A stretch of 64,000 nucleotides of DNA. Origin: Idiomarina zobellii. Lineage in GTDB: Bacteria > Pseudomonadota > Gammaproteobacteria > Enterobacterales > Alteromonadaceae. The notes under the pieces were generated by a model, which made no database searches, was not told where the DNA came from, and worked only from the letters and a program-made list of their open reading frames with translations. The position numbers and the translations under genes are program-made. Positions 49,924 through 60,309 of this stretch are shown here, piece by piece; position 1 is the stretch's first letter, and every line of letters starts with the position of its first letter. The stretch spans positions 186,001-250,000 of the forward strand of contig NZ_FNCB01000002.1 in the NCBI RefSeq assembly GCF_900100855.1, read 5' to 3'.

Positions 49924-50057
49924 TCTAAAATCCTGTCTGACATTTATACGTCGGTATAGTAACTAACGTGCTCTAAGAATGTGGTCTGCTTTGTGCACTG
50001 TTTTTAGTAATCTTGTTATTATAGCGAGCATCTGCCAATAAATCATGGGGCAAACAC

Positions 50058-51890
50058 TTGAATTCTAAAGCGTCGGTCAAGTTTAACGAGTATGGCGTAC
50101 CTGTTTCCACCACTTTCGATGATATTTATTTTTCAATAGAAAGTGGCATTGACGAAAGCCAATACGTATTTCTTAAGCACAACGGATTACCTGAGCGTTG
50201 GCAGAACCTTAAAAAACAAGAATGCTTTACCATTGCAGAAACAGGTTTTGGTACCGGCCTTAACTTTTTACTGGCCTGGCAACAGTTTCTTGAGCATGCG
50301 CCAGCTAACGCTCGCCTGCACTTTATCAGCTTTGAAAAGTTTCCCTTAACTGTTCAGCAACTGCAACAAGCTTACGCCTTACTACCAGAGGTGGAGAGTA
50401 TCAGCTCGCAGTTTCTGTCTCATTACCCGTCACCCGAGCCCGGGTGCCACCGCCTTACCTTTGCAGAGGGAAGAGTTACACTAGATTTGTGGATAGGCGA
50501 CGTTAACGAACTTTTTCCTCAATGGCAGACGCAGGCCGAACATAAAGTAGACGCATGGTTTTTAGATGGCTTTGCCCCATCCAAAAATCCGGATATGTGG
50601 CAAAATCAGCTATTCGAAACCATGGCGATGACAGCTCATGAAGGAACGACTTATGCCACGTTTACGGCCGCCGGAGTGGTTCGTCGCGGACTTAACGACG
50701 CAGGGTTTGCGGTTCACAAAGTTCCCGGCTACGGCCGCAAACGGGAAATGGTGTGTGGTCAGTATCAAGGGCAAGTCGTTAAGCCCGAAACACAGAGCGT
50801 CGACCCACAGACCGATAGCGTCGTTATTATTGGCGGCGGAATAAGCGCAGCTTGCTGTGCCTTTTCGTTACATAAACGCGGCGTTACCACTAAGGTTATT
50901 ACGCCAAATTTAGCCGACGGCGCATCAGGCAACCCGCAAGGGGCCGTTTACCCTTTACTGCACGCTGAGCATACTCCCCTTAGTCGCTTTTACTGGCAAG
51001 CGTTTAGCACTGCGCTGAATACTTACCGTCAATACGTGCCCGAGCACTGGCAAGCCAGCGGCGTTTTGCAACCCGCATTCAATGAACAACGAGAGCAGCG
51101 CTTTCAAAAAGTAGCTAGTGACTTATATAACGAAACAACGGTTCGTTATTTAAACGCGGAAGAGACGAACAAAGCCGCTGGAATTGCTATCGATACCCCT
51201 GCTCTGTTTTATCCTCAAGCGGGCTGGTTAAAACCTGAGCCAGTCGTTAAGTCGTTATTCCGGCAAGCCGGTAGCGATATCGTCAACCATAATGTACAGA
51301 GCATTAGCCAAACGACCGAGGGTGGTTGGCGAGTTTCACTGAGCAACGGAGAAAGTATTCAGGCTAAGCGTGTGGTGCTCGCCACGGGGCATAACTTTAA
51401 TGAGCTGCTACCAGCAGACGTTGAACCTTTGCCGATAAAGCCGGTGCGCGGGCAAATCACTCAGGTTAAAACGACCACAAGCCTCGCCCATTTAAAAACG
51501 GTGCTCTGCTATAAAGGCTATTTAGTGCCTGAATCTGAAGGCATACATTGTCTGGGGGCTACGTTTAATCGTGGTGAAAAAGATTTAGCGACACGCTTGG
51601 AAGATAACGAAGACAACCTTAAGAAACTCTGCGACAACGCAAAGCAGTCTTGGACTGAAGAATTGTCCGTTGTTGGACAGCGGGCTTCGGTAAGGGCAAC
51701 TACCCCGGACCACCAACCTATTGCAGGAATGCTGGACCGAGGACTCTATGGACTTACAGGCTTAGGCTCGAGAGGCTTCACGTCGGCGCCTTTGCTAGGC
51801 GAAATTCTGGCGGGACTAATAAGCAACGATACCCTACCGCTGACCGACGATGCTCTGGCGAGATTATCTCCCGCCCGCTTTCGCCGCTAA
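50058..51890 (+). CDS. mnmC: Bifunctional tRNA 5-methylaminomethyl-2-thiouridine biosynthesis protein MnmC
   Basis: Completes the mnm5s2U34 wobble modification. The 610 residues hold an N-terminal SAM-dependent methyltransferase domain (ETGFGTGLNFLLAW near residue 60) and a C-terminal FAD oxidase domain (VVIIGGGISAACCAF near residue 255). The start is TTG at 50058, giving an N-terminus that aligns with the family and a GGGG just upstream; the nearby ATG at 50045 is out of frame and stops at once. The 3' end overlaps yfcL on the other strand. Confidence 0.93.
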   Translation: MNSKASVKFNEYGVPVSTTFDDIYFSIESGIDESQYVFLKHNGLPERWQNLKKQECFTIAETGFGTGLNFLLAWQQFLEHAPANARLHFISFEKFPLTVQQLQQAYALLPEVESISSQFLSHYPSPEPGCHRLTFAEGRVTLDLWIGDVNELFPQWQTQAEHKVDAWFLDGFAPSKNPDMWQNQLFETMAMTAHEGTTYATFTAAGVVRRGLNDAGFAVHKVPGYGRKREMVCGQYQGQVVKPETQSVDPQTDSVVIIGGGISAACCAFSLHKRGVTTKVITPNLADGASGNPQGAVYPLLHAEHTPLSRFYWQAFSTALNTYRQYVPEHWQASGVLQPAFNEQREQRFQKVASDLYNETTVRYLNAEETNKAAGIAIDTPALFYPQAGWLKPEPVVKSLFRQAGSDIVNHNVQSISQTTEGGWRVSLSNGESIQAKRVVLATGHNFNELLPADVEPLPIKPVRGQITQVKTTTSLAHLKTVLCYKGYLVPESEGIHCLGATFNRGEKDLATRLEDNEDNLKKLCDNAKQSWTEELSVVGQRASVRATTPDHQPIAGMLDRGLYGLTGLGSRGFTSAPLLGEILAGLISNDTLPLTDDALARLSPARFRR

Positions 51891-52139
51891 CTTATCCATT
51901 AAGTTTTTAATATGCGCTTGATCAGCAGGTGCAAGTTCATGGCGTGTGTCATGAACCGCCTGCTCGAGCGACGGCATTAGCTTGTCGGTATCAGCATTTC
52001 CGGACATTTCCAACTGTGCTACCACCAAGTCGAAGTGGCCACGCAAATAACCGCTGGCAAATAACTCATCGTCATTACCTGAAACCACGGCCTCATCGAA
52101 CACCGTTTCAAGTTGCTCGACCTGTTGATCAAAGTCCAT
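51864..52139 (-). CDS. yfcL: YfcL family protein
   Basis: 91-residue acidic cytoplasmic protein of unknown function. The start at 52139 (MDFDQQVEQ) has GAGGG five bases upstream; an in-frame ATG at 52160 is weaker. Its position beside mnmC is shared with E. coli yfcL (next to yfcK/mnmC). The last 27 bases overlap the 3' end of mnmC on the opposite strand. The family call rests on recalled similarity plus synteny. Confidence 0.78.
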   Translation of the reverse strand: MDFDQQVEQLETVFDEAVVSGNDDELFASGYLRGHFDLVVAQLEMSGNADTDKLMPSLEQAVHDTRHELAPADQAHIKNLMDKLAAKAGGR

Positions 52140-52248
52140 ACTGCCCTCTTCTTGATTCATACTGCGTCACAAAGGTGGGTCATTCTATCGGTCTTTTTGG
52201 TACAATGCATCCACATCCAATCGTTAACTGAAGGTCAAGGTGTAATCT

Positions 52249-52776
52249 ATGTCACTGCAAATTGGTTTGTTTTACGGTTCTACCACCTGCTACACGGAAA
52301 TAGCTGCCGAAAAAATACAGCAAGCCATTGGTGAAGATATTGTGACCTTGTTTAATATCAAAGACACCCCGCTTAAAGACGCCGAGCAATTCGACATTCT
52401 CATTTTTGGCATTTCTACCTGGGATTTCGGTGAATTGCAGGAGGACTGGGAGAGTCATTGGGACGATATTAACGACGTTGACCTCCGCGGAAAAGTTGTT
52501 GCGCTTTATGGTATGGGCGACCAGGAAGGCTATACTGACTGGTTTCAGGACGCACTCGGAATGCTGCATGACGCTATTGCTGATCATGGTTGTAAACGCA
52601 TTGGCTTTTGGCCCAACCAAGGTTACGACTTTGCCGCTTCTAAAGCATTAACCGCAGATAACTCGCAGTTCGTCGGCTTATCACTAGATGAAGACTCACA
52701 ATATGAGTTATCTGATGAACGTATTGAACAGTGGACAACACAAATATTAGAAGAAATAGCAGAACAACTGGGATAA
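52249..52776 (+). CDS. fldB: Flavodoxin FldB
   Basis: FMN-binding electron carrier, 175 residues. The phosphate-binding loop YGSTTCYTE is at 9-17, and the isoalloxazine loops [12 protein letters not shown] (near 57) and [13 protein letters not shown] (near 88) follow. The sequence resembles E. coli FldB more than FldA ([18 protein letters not shown]). The next gene starts three bases after the stop codon, so the two may be cotranscribed. Confidence 0.92.
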   Translation: MSLQIGLFYGSTTCYTEIAAEKIQQAIGEDIVTLFNIKDTPLKDAEQFDILIFGISTWDFGELQEDWESHWDDINDVDLRGKVVALYGMGDQEGYTDWFQDALGMLHDAIADHGCKRIGFWPNQGYDFAASKALTADNSQFVGLSLDEDSQYELSDERIEQWTTQILEEIAEQLG

Positions 52777-52779
52777 ACC

Positions 52780-55185
52780 ATGCGACATATACTCTTAATT
52801 TGCCTGCTTGTATTAAGCAGCTTTACCTCGTTCAGCCATGCGGCTGAGCAAAAGCCTCCGGCAACCATTGAAGCTTTTACCGAGTCCTTTTCGAAACAGG
52901 ACGGTTTTTTTACGTTTTATCATGATCAGGAAAACGGCAGTTACTACCTGCAAGTGCCTAAGAATGGCCAGCAGTTTATATTCCAAACCAGTCTTCCCTG
53001 GGGGTTGGGCTCCAACGACATCGGTTTGGACAGAGGTCAGTTAGGCGAAACCCGCTTATCGTCTTTTCATATTGAAGGCGACAAAGCGTTACTGATGCAG
53101 CACAACACCAATTATCGTGCGCAAACCGAGAACATCGCGGAACGTCAAAGTGTGAATGAAGCTTTCGCAGACGCGGTACTTTACGGTTTTAACATTGTTG
53201 CCAGCAGTGACTCGCATGTGCTCATCGACTACACACCCTACTTATTCAGCGACGTACACGGCGTAACCCAACGCTTGGCGGGCACCGAACAAGGGCAGTT
53301 TAAAGTCGATACTCAACGCTCTGTCGTTTACCCAGAGCGCAGCAAAGCCTTTCCTGAAAACACCGAACTGGAAGCAAAAGTAACCTTTGTTGGTGAAGGT
53401 AAAGGTCGCTGGGTACGCGAAACCGCTGCAAATGCAGACGCTTTAACCTTGCACTTGCACCACTCTTTTATTCAACTTCCGGATGCCGGCTACTTACCAA
53501 GAGAGTTTCATACCAACAGTGGCTTCTGGTCACACAGTTTTAAAGACTATGCGGCCCCGCTTGGCGAGCCTATGACGGTGCAATACATACCGCGTCACCG
53601 CTTACAGAAGAAAGACCCGATAGCTTCTGAGAGTGAGGCGCGCCAGCCAATTATTTACTATCTGGACCCGGGTGCGCCCGAGCCAGTTCGCTCTGCTTTA
53701 TTAGAAGGCGCAAAGTGGTGGCAGGACGGTTTTGAAGCCATTGGTTATGACAATGCGTTTCAAGTGAAAATGTTGCCAGCGGACGCAGACCCTATGGATG
53801 TTCGCTACAACGTCATTCAATGGGTTCACCGTGCTACCCGCGGTTGGTCTTATGGCTCTTCTGTTATTGACCCACGCACCGGTGAAATTATTAAAGGTCA
53901 CGTCACCTTAGGCTCACTGCGTGTGCGTCAGGATATGAAAATTGCGACGGCCTTATTAACGCCTTTCGTTGACAACAAACAAGAGTTAAAAACTGCTGTT
54001 CAGAAAATGGCTTTAGCTCGTATTCGCCAGTTAAGCGCTCATGAAATTGGTCATACACTGGGTATTGCCCATAACTTTGCAGCAAGCCCTTCTGACCGTG
54101 CGTCGGTTATGGACTACCCTCACCCCTTGGTCAACTTAACCACCGACGGCACGCTGACACTCAACGACGCCTACGATGTCGGCTTAGGGGTATGGGACAA
54201 ACAAGTCATTGCTTATGGTTACAGTGACTTTGGCGGTATGCCATCAGCGACTGACCAGTTAGCCCGTATTTTGGATAAAAATGAGTCCTTAGGCTTGAGC
54301 TTTATTTCAGACAGAGATGCGCGACCCGTCGGCGGTGCACACCCAACAGCACATTTATGGGATAACGGCAGTAACCCTGTTACCGAGCTGGAGCGTTTGC
54401 TGACTGTTAGAGAACAAGTTCTGAATAACTTCAGCAAAGCCTTTTTAAATGACAATGAACCGCTGAGTCGACTACAGGAGTATTTCGTTCCGGTTTATCT
54501 GCTGCATCGTTATCAGGCAGAAGCGGCGGTCAAATGGCTTGGCGGTGTCAATTATGAGTATTACCTGGCCAGTGATAATACGGACGGGTACAAAGCAATT
54601 GGCGGCTCGCGCCAGCAATCTGCTTTATCTCAGTTACTCAGAACCATCAGTGCAGAAACGTTGGAAGTACCGACGCAGGTACAACAATGGTTAGTACCTC
54701 TGGCCTATGGTGAAAGCGACTCACGCGAACGTTTTAACGGCAACACAGAGTTAATTCCTGACCCTGTCAGCATGGCCTCCAGTGTCGCGAACCACTCACT
54801 GCAATTAATGCTAAACCCTCAGCGTTTAAACCGTTTAGCGCAGCAACATAACGCTGATGCTAATGTGCCTTCACCAGCGCAGTTGAGCTCACAAATTTTT
54901 AAGCGGGTCTTTAACGACTGGAATGAAAACAATGCCAATCCATTGCACCAGCGACTGCTTGCAACAGCGGTGAATGCACTTATCAAGACAGTTCAGCGCG
55001 CAGAATTAGCGCCCGAAAGCCGTTTACCGATGATGTCAGAAATACAGCGTATGAAAGACACGCTAGCTGCGAGCAATAACAACTTTGCGAAGCAACTTGC
55101 GGCCGATATTGACGGTTTTATAGAAGATGGTGAATGGCCGAAAAACTATGAGCCTGAAGCACTTCCTCCAGGCTCACCTATCTAA
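52780..55185 (+). CDS. Secreted zinc-dependent metalloprotease
   Basis: 801-residue exported protein with a signal peptide (about 1-21, ending SHAAEQ) and an extended zincin motif HEIGHTLGIAHN (His421, Glu422, His425, His431), the HExxHxxGxxH form of metzincin-like proteases. The domain plan resembles the DUF5117 / DUF4953 family, widespread in marine bacteria. It follows fldB by three bases. Substrate unknown; protein or peptide degradation outside the cytoplasm is inferred. Confidence 0.88.
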   Translation: MRHILLICLLVLSSFTSFSHAAEQKPPATIEAFTESFSKQDGFFTFYHDQENGSYYLQVPKNGQQFIFQTSLPWGLGSNDIGLDRGQLGETRLSSFHIEGDKALLMQHNTNYRAQTENIAERQSVNEAFADAVLYGFNIVASSDSHVLIDYTPYLFSDVHGVTQRLAGTEQGQFKVDTQRSVVYPERSKAFPENTELEAKVTFVGEGKGRWVRETAANADALTLHLHHSFIQLPDAGYLPREFHTNSGFWSHSFKDYAAPLGEPMTVQYIPRHRLQKKDPIASESEARQPIIYYLDPGAPEPVRSALLEGAKWWQDGFEAIGYDNAFQVKMLPADADPMDVRYNVIQWVHRATRGWSYGSSVIDPRTGEIIKGHVTLGSLRVRQDMKIATALLTPFVDNKQELKTAVQKMALARIRQLSAHEIGHTLGIAHNFAASPSDRASVMDYPHPLVNLTTDGTLTLNDAYDVGLGVWDKQVIAYGYSDFGGMPSATDQLARILDKNESLGLSFISDRDARPVGGAHPTAHLWDNGSNPVTELERLLTVREQVLNNFSKAFLNDNEPLSRLQEYFVPVYLLHRYQAEAAVKWLGGVNYEYYLASDNTDGYKAIGGSRQQSALSQLLRTISAETLEVPTQVQQWLVPLAYGESDSRERFNGNTELIPDPVSMASSVANHSLQLMLNPQRLNRLAQQHNADANVPSPAQLSSQIFKRVFNDWNENNANPLHQRLLATAVNALIKTVQRAELAPESRLPMMSEIQRMKDTLAASNNNFAKQLAADIDGFIEDGEWPKNYEPEALPPGSPI

Positions 55186-55193
55186 TTAATAAC

Positions 55194-55222
55194 TTGCAGG
55201 GTTGCTTATAGCGACCCTGCAA
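55194..55222. terminator. Hairpin at the convergent metalloprotease-thioesterase junction
   Basis: A 12-bp stem with one G-T pair (55194-55205 with 55211-55222, loop TTATA) spans the thioesterase stop codon. There is no clear T-run on either strand, so efficiency as a terminator is doubtful. Confidence 0.45.
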
Positions 55223-55598
55223 AATCGTCCAGTTCGTCCTTCGTTTTACCGTGAGCCGTTGGTTTACGAGTCTCAGGGTCAATATGAACAAAGACAATAT
55301 CGTCAGCTGTACAGATATTTTGCTTGGTATGCTTGTTACGCACTAAGCAAGTAATGGCTAACGAAGTCCGCCCTACTGTTTTTACCTCCAGACCAAACTC
55401 AACGACGTCGCCCTGAAATGCTGAAGTTTCGAAAGTAATAGCACCAATGTGTTTCGTTACCAGGCTTTTAGCGCCTAACTGGCAGCTGGCAAAAATGTAA
55501 GCCTCTTCGTCAATCCACTCCAGAATACGGCCACCAAACAGCGAACCTGCGAAGTTAAGATCATTAGGCATTACTAAACGGCGAGATAAAAAGCGCAT
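55206..55598 (-). CDS. Hotdog-fold acyl-CoA thioesterase (YciA/BACH type)
   Basis: 130-residue thioesterase that hydrolyses acyl-CoA. The start at 55598 (MRFLSRRLVMPNDLN) has AGGAG five bases upstream; a GTG two codons earlier overlaps that site. Motifs NFAGSLFGGRILEWIDEEAYI and HIGAITFETSAFQGD with the catalytic Asp/Glu region are visible. Downstream of the dipeptidyl peptidase gene on the same strand, about 50 bases away; a TATAAT lies in that gap (near 55640). Confidence 0.88.
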   Translation of the reverse strand: MRFLSRRLVMPNDLNFAGSLFGGRILEWIDEEAYIFASCQLGAKSLVTKHIGAITFETSAFQGDVVEFGLEVKTVGRTSLAITCLVRNKHTKQNICTADDIVFVHIDPETRKPTAHGKTKDELDDFAGSL

Positions 55599-55650
55599 AA
55601 CCACTCCTTTGTTGAGAACTCTTTCGAGAAGGATATGCGCATATTATAAC

Positions 55651-57879
55651 CTATTGTTCGCCAATGGTTTGTTGAAAAAATTGGGCGATCATCGAGTAGA
55701 GATGAATTTTTGTATGACGTCCGTTAATGGAGTGCTTTTTGCCCGGGTAGTTCATCATTTCAAATGGCTGCTCATTGTCCTGCAATTGCTTATAGAGTTT
55801 GGTGCTGTGCGTGAATAATACATTGTCATCGGCCATTCCGTGGTACATCAACAAGTCACCTTTAAGACCATCTGCGTATGGAAACACCGACGCAGCCTCA
55901 TAGTTTTCACCTTCATCAGGCATGCCCATAAAACGCTCAGTGTAATGGGTATCGTACAAGCGCCAGTCTGTTACCGGCGCTCCTGAAACGCCCGCTTTAA
56001 AGTGCTCCGGTGCTTTAAACATCGCCATCAACGTCATGTAGCCGCCATAGCTGTGACCATAAATGCCAATGCGATCCTCATCAACGTAAGGCAGAGACTT
56101 AAGGAACGTCGCTCCCGTTACCTGATCTGTTACTTCCGGCGAGCCCATGTTTTTATAAATAGGCGCTTCAAACGCTTTTCCACGGTTATCAGACCCTCTA
56201 TTGTCTAACGTAAAAACAATAAAGCCCTGTTGTGTCATGTATTGAACAAAATGGTTTCCCCAACTTTTGGTTACACGCTGCGCCCCGGGACCACCATAAA
56301 CGTACACCATAACGGGGTATTTCTTGGCTTTATCAAAGTCCGACGGCTTGGTCATTTTGTAATATAACGTCTGTCCATCTTCAGCGGTTAACTGACCAAA
56401 TTCTGGATAATTCCAGTCGCGCAGGTAGTTAGCAAGCGGATGGCCTTTATCAATTTTATTTTCCAGTAGCCAAGCCTGTCGTTCGCCCGTAGGCCCATGC
56501 AGACTGACTTGTACGGGCTGCTCTGGCGATGAAAATGTGTCGATATAGCGGTGGAACGTCGAGGAGAACTCAACATCGTGCATACCCTCACGTTGCGTGA
56601 TCTGCGTTGGGTTGTTACTTGAGCCACTATTTAACTGAGCACGATATAAATGACGTTCAAGCGGACTTTTGCGACGAGCAGTGAAATACAAAATACCGGT
56701 ACTCTCGTCAACGGCTTCCAGCTCGTCGACCATCCAGTCACCTGATGTTAGTTGGCGAATTAATGAGCCATCGAGTCTATAAAGGTACAAATGCTTGTAT
56801 CCACTGCGCTCTGACGCCCAAATAAAATGGTTATTGTCTTCCAGGAAGTAGAGGTCATTATGAAGGTTTATCCAGGTATCCGAGGTTTCTTCAACCAAGA
56901 TCTGTTGCTGTTCGGTATCCACATTAAAAAGACGTAAGTCCAGACGTTGCTGATCTCGACTTTGCCACTGGTAACTCAATCTCTCGCTGTCATTCAGCCA
57001 ATTGACCCGGGTTAAATACCCGTCACCCAATTCATCTAAACCAAGCCATTGCGTGGAAGCATCGGCAAGTTGGTACACTCCCAAATCAATATTGACGTTC
57101 TCTGCACCGGCAAACGGATAACGCTGTTTAATCACCTTAACGGTATCAGCGTATATTTCAGTTCGGGTCGCTACTGGCACAGGGCTTTCGTCAACACGCG
57201 TTAAAGCAATCGCTGACTCGTCGGGCGCCCACCAGTAACCGGTCATGCGCTTCATCTCTTCCTGCGCAACAAACTCCGCCATGCCGTATTTAACTAACCC
57301 ACCACCAGCAGTAGTTACTGCCGTCTCTTCTCCAGTAGCTAAGTCGATATAGAAAAGATTTTGATTTCTAATAAAAGAAACAAAGTTCCCTTTTGGGGAC
57401 AAACGGGCATCGGTTTCAAAAGCTTCCGTTTCAGTCAACTGAGTCACTTCAGTATTTTTTACTGAATAATAGAAAATATCGCCGTTGTAAGGAAACAATA
57501 TGGCATCACCACTTTTTGACCAACTGTACTCAATAATACCGGATCCGCTAATACGCTGACGCTCTCTACGTGCTTTCTCTTCTTCCGATAACTCCTGTGA
57601 GCTGGAATTGAGATCGTCCGCCGCAACCAGTCGTGTGTGCTCTGCTTTTTTAATGTCGTATAGCCACAAGTCATAACGGTCCGGGTTCGCTTCACTGCCC
57701 TTTAAGTACGACAAGTAATTGTCGCCAGGCGCAAAACGCAATGACCGCGGCTTTTCACCAACCAACGACGGCGCGCTAAACAAGCGCTCTATGGTTAACT
57801 TTTCTGCGTACACAGACGAACTAAAGACAACAATACAGGCACCAACAAAAGTGGTGAGAAAACGAGATGCGAGAGACAA
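55651..57879 (-). CDS. Dipeptidyl peptidase IV (S9B serine peptidase)
   Basis: Exported prolyl-specific exopeptidase, 742 residues from the proposed TTG start at 57879. That start has AAGGT seven bases upstream and yields a clean signal peptide (MSLASRFLTTFVGACIV, cleaved after VYA). In-frame codons further upstream would put the signal too deep. The N-terminal DPP-IV propeller (about 60-480) is followed by the alpha/beta hydrolase with nucleophile Ser610 in GHSYGG, Asp in DDNVLFTHS and His in GKKHSINGR. It lies between a TonB receptor and a thioesterase. Confidence 0.9.
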   Translation of the reverse strand: MSLASRFLTTFVGACIVVFSSSVYAEKLTIERLFSAPSLVGEKPRSLRFAPGDNYLSYLKGSEANPDRYDLWLYDIKKAEHTRLVAADDLNSSSQELSEEEKARRERQRISGSGIIEYSWSKSGDAILFPYNGDIFYYSVKNTEVTQLTETEAFETDARLSPKGNFVSFIRNQNLFYIDLATGEETAVTTAGGGLVKYGMAEFVAQEEMKRMTGYWWAPDESAIALTRVDESPVPVATRTEIYADTVKVIKQRYPFAGAENVNIDLGVYQLADASTQWLGLDELGDGYLTRVNWLNDSERLSYQWQSRDQQRLDLRLFNVDTEQQQILVEETSDTWINLHNDLYFLEDNNHFIWASERSGYKHLYLYRLDGSLIRQLTSGDWMVDELEAVDESTGILYFTARRKSPLERHLYRAQLNSGSSNNPTQITQREGMHDVEFSSTFHRYIDTFSSPEQPVQVSLHGPTGERQAWLLENKIDKGHPLANYLRDWNYPEFGQLTAEDGQTLYYKMTKPSDFDKAKKYPVMVYVYGGPGAQRVTKSWGNHFVQYMTQQGFIVFTLDNRGSDNRGKAFEAPIYKNMGSPEVTDQVTGATFLKSLPYVDEDRIGIYGHSYGGYMTLMAMFKAPEHFKAGVSGAPVTDWRLYDTHYTERFMGMPDEGENYEAASVFPYADGLKGDLLMYHGMADDNVLFTHSTKLYKQLQDNEQPFEMMNYPGKKHSINGRHTKIHLYSMIAQFFQQTIGEQ

Positions 57880-57971
57880 AACAGCTACCTTAAAGTGGTT
57901 TGTTAAACAACTGTTAACAATGATAGCAAACTCACTATAAAATGTCGGTGACTGTGCGATGAATTGACGGG

Positions 57972-58001
57972 AAAACACCGCCACTGAATATCAGTGACGG
58001 T
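57972..58001 (-). terminator. Terminator of the TonB-dependent receptor gene
   Basis: An 11-bp stem with one G-T pair (57977-57987 with 57991-58001, loop of three) is followed on the minus strand by GTTTTCC. It separates the receptor from the peptidase downstream. Confidence 0.7.
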
Positions 58002-58013
58002 CTATTGCTTTCA

Positions 58014-60155
58014 TTAAAATGTAATAGATACGCCAGCTTGGAACCGACGTCCCATTACCGGTGCGTCTTCTTTCAAGTATGAGCTGTGCACTAAACCAAG
58101 CTGATTCGTTAAATTTTCACCTTTCAAGTAAAGGGTTGCACCGTAATTCGCTAACCAGTTTGGATACATATTTACGCGTGCATTTAACAGCCCGTAAGCA
58201 TCCGTTTCTGATTCATTTATAGCCACATTGTCCTGAGAAAAGTAGCGGGTATAACCTAAAGAGCCATCCCAACTTTGTGCCTGATACCGCACTTCAGCTC
58301 CCAGACGTTGAGCCGGAATTCGAGCTAAATTACCACCGTCACGCTGTTTCGCACGTGTGTAGTCACTGAAACTATGGACTGACCAAGCGTCACTTAATTG
58401 CCAATCTAGCTCAAGCTCATAACCGTAAAGCTCCGCATCTAACTGATTAAACTGAACTACCTGTAAGGCTTCGGCATGAGCGTGATCTTCTTCAGAGTGT
58501 TCTTCTCCCTGATGTTCATCGTGATCGTCATCGCCATGAATCTGCTCACTAGTTATGCCAACAAAGTCATCATAAATAAAGTCATCAACACGGTTATAGA
58601 ACACATTAAAATTCGCATGGAATGTATCTGTTTCATAATGCACACCAAGGTCCAGGTTGTTTGAACGCTCGGTTTCGATACGATGTTCAGCGGCTTCTAT
58701 ATGATACTCACCCGACTCTTCTTTATGCAGTTCATAGCCAAGTCCTAACTCATAGGTTCGAGTCGCAAAGTGGTTACCATTGGAAAACACTTCAGTGCCA
58801 CTGGGTGCCCGTTCAGCGTGACTTAAATTAACGGATACGGACGTATGCTTATCAAAGTGGTACAAGTAGCCCGCCGATGCCGAAACCGCGCTGAAGGTAT
58901 TGAGCTTCCAGTCGTCACTGGCTAACGACGTACGTTCATAACGTGCACCTAAGTCAACATGATGATCACCAAATTCCTGCTCAACCACCCAGAAAAGCCC
59001 TTGCGTTCTGCGGGAAGTATCCGGTGTGAAGGCTTCTTCACCAATCGCTGACTTGTCATTAATGTCCCACTGCCAACCAATAGCACCAGACCAGCCCGCT
59101 AATTCTTGGTGACGTGCCGTTAAGCGAACTTCTTTTTGCTGATTTTCAAACTGGGTTGCGACGAAATTTTCTTCGATTTCCTGGTGTTGATAGTCGGTAA
59201 TAGCGCCTCGGAAATCCACTTGCTCAATACCGCTGAAAGGACTTCTCCATTGACCCGCAAGCTGAATGCGATCCTGCTCTAAATTTGCATAAGGACCATG
59301 AGCTTCGTGAGACTCTTCTTCATGAACTTCATCAGAGTGCTCTTCTTCGTCCCCTTCCTCATGATGACCATGTCCCGGAATACCATAGTCCTGCGACAGT
59401 CCTTGATAAGACAGTCCAACAAAGCCATTATCAAACTGATAGCTCACACCCAAGGTGCCGCCCTGTGCCTCAACGAAACTGTTTTCAATGGAGTCAACAC
59501 GTTCGCCTTCATCATTAATAAACGAGGCCGTTTCATAGTCTTCGGCGTCTCTAATAAATGCATCGGTATATAATGCCCAGGTGCCATTACCTACTTGTAG
59601 GTCGTACGATGCTTCTTTGTTGTCGTTATTTGACGACAGTGAGCCATTCACATTACCTTGCAGCCCATAAACCGGTTCGCTCGGAATACGATTATCGACA
59701 ACGTTGATAACCCCGCCAATAGCACCACTGCCGTATAGAAGTGTTGCCGGGCCACGCAGAACCTCTATTTGCTCCGCAGTACTGGTTTCGGTTGTCACTG
59801 CGTGGTCGGGGCTTCCGCGCGAGACATCACCGGTATCTAAACCGTTTTGCGTTATTTTGACGCGTGGACCACCAAGCCCACGCACGATAGGGCTACCCGC
59901 CACATTAGCAAAGTGCGTGTTATTAATTCCTGGCTCAGAAGATAAGGTCTCCCCTAAGCTGTGCGAATGTTTTTGCTTGAGCTCATCACCAGAAATAATA
60001 CTGACCGGCTGAGTCGACTCTAATGCCGTTTTTCCCAACGGGTTAGCTGTTATGGTGATAACCTCGGTGGGATCCGGGTGCTCATGCTCCTGGTCTTGCG
60101 CTAATGCCGTCGATGAAACAGCGAGAATAGCTAAAGTTAATGTATTCAGCTTCAT
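58014..60155 (-). CDS. TonB-dependent outer membrane receptor, His-rich, probably zinc (ZnuD-like)
   Basis: 713-residue outer-membrane barrel. Signal peptide 1-19, then a His-rich start (DQEHEHPDP) and TonB-box-like EVITITANPL. A plug domain follows (about 40-150: LRGPATLLYGSGAIGGVINVVDN), then a barrel ending in hydrophobic GVSITF. Two extracellular-type loops are crowded with His, Asp and Glu (HGHHEEGDEEEHSDE near 275; DDDHDEHQGEEHSEEDHAHAE near 550), typical of ZnuD-type zinc receptors. A perfect Zur-like palindrome lies 22 bases upstream of the ATG, which supports zinc uptake. Substrate is inferred, not proven. Confidence 0.88.
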   Translation of the reverse strand: MKLNTLTLAILAVSSTALAQDQEHEHPDPTEVITITANPLGKTALESTQPVSIISGDELKQKHSHSLGETLSSEPGINNTHFANVAGSPIVRGLGGPRVKITQNGLDTGDVSRGSPDHAVTTETSTAEQIEVLRGPATLLYGSGAIGGVINVVDNRIPSEPVYGLQGNVNGSLSSNNDNKEASYDLQVGNGTWALYTDAFIRDAEDYETASFINDEGERVDSIENSFVEAQGGTLGVSYQFDNGFVGLSYQGLSQDYGIPGHGHHEEGDEEEHSDEVHEEESHEAHGPYANLEQDRIQLAGQWRSPFSGIEQVDFRGAITDYQHQEIEENFVATQFENQQKEVRLTARHQELAGWSGAIGWQWDINDKSAIGEEAFTPDTSRRTQGLFWVVEQEFGDHHVDLGARYERTSLASDDWKLNTFSAVSASAGYLYHFDKHTSVSVNLSHAERAPSGTEVFSNGNHFATRTYELGLGYELHKEESGEYHIEAAEHRIETERSNNLDLGVHYETDTFHANFNVFYNRVDDFIYDDFVGITSEQIHGDDDHDEHQGEEHSEEDHAHAEALQVVQFNQLDAELYGYELELDWQLSDAWSVHSFSDYTRAKQRDGGNLARIPAQRLGAEVRYQAQSWDGSLGYTRYFSQDNVAINESETDAYGLLNARVNMYPNWLANYGATLYLKGENLTNQLGLVHSSYLKEDAPVMGRRFQAGVSITF

Positions 60156-60176
60156 GACAAATCGCCCTTCTTGATT

Positions 60177-60193
60177 ATGTTATATTATAACAT
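60177..60193 (-). promoter_or_regulatory. Zur-like operator of the TonB-dependent receptor
   Basis: ATGTTATA-T-TATAACAT is a perfect 17-bp palindrome identical to the core of the E. coli-type Zur box (ATGTTATAnTATAACAT). It covers TATAAT-like -10 sequences 22-38 bases upstream of the receptor start. Zinc-loaded Zur would repress; binding is inferred. Confidence 0.85.
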
Positions 60194-60309
60194 TACGTAA
60201 ATCAGGAACATTTTGCAACACTCTTTTGCTGAGAATCTATGGTTGAATAGTGCTCGCTCAGGTACAATCAATTCGATTCTCGAGAACAACTACAATCAGA
60301 GGACAGCTC

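Noticed and set aside
49924-50057. FabR or FadR site upstream of fabB
   Set aside because: Only a half TGGTC element is present; no palindrome fits either consensus.
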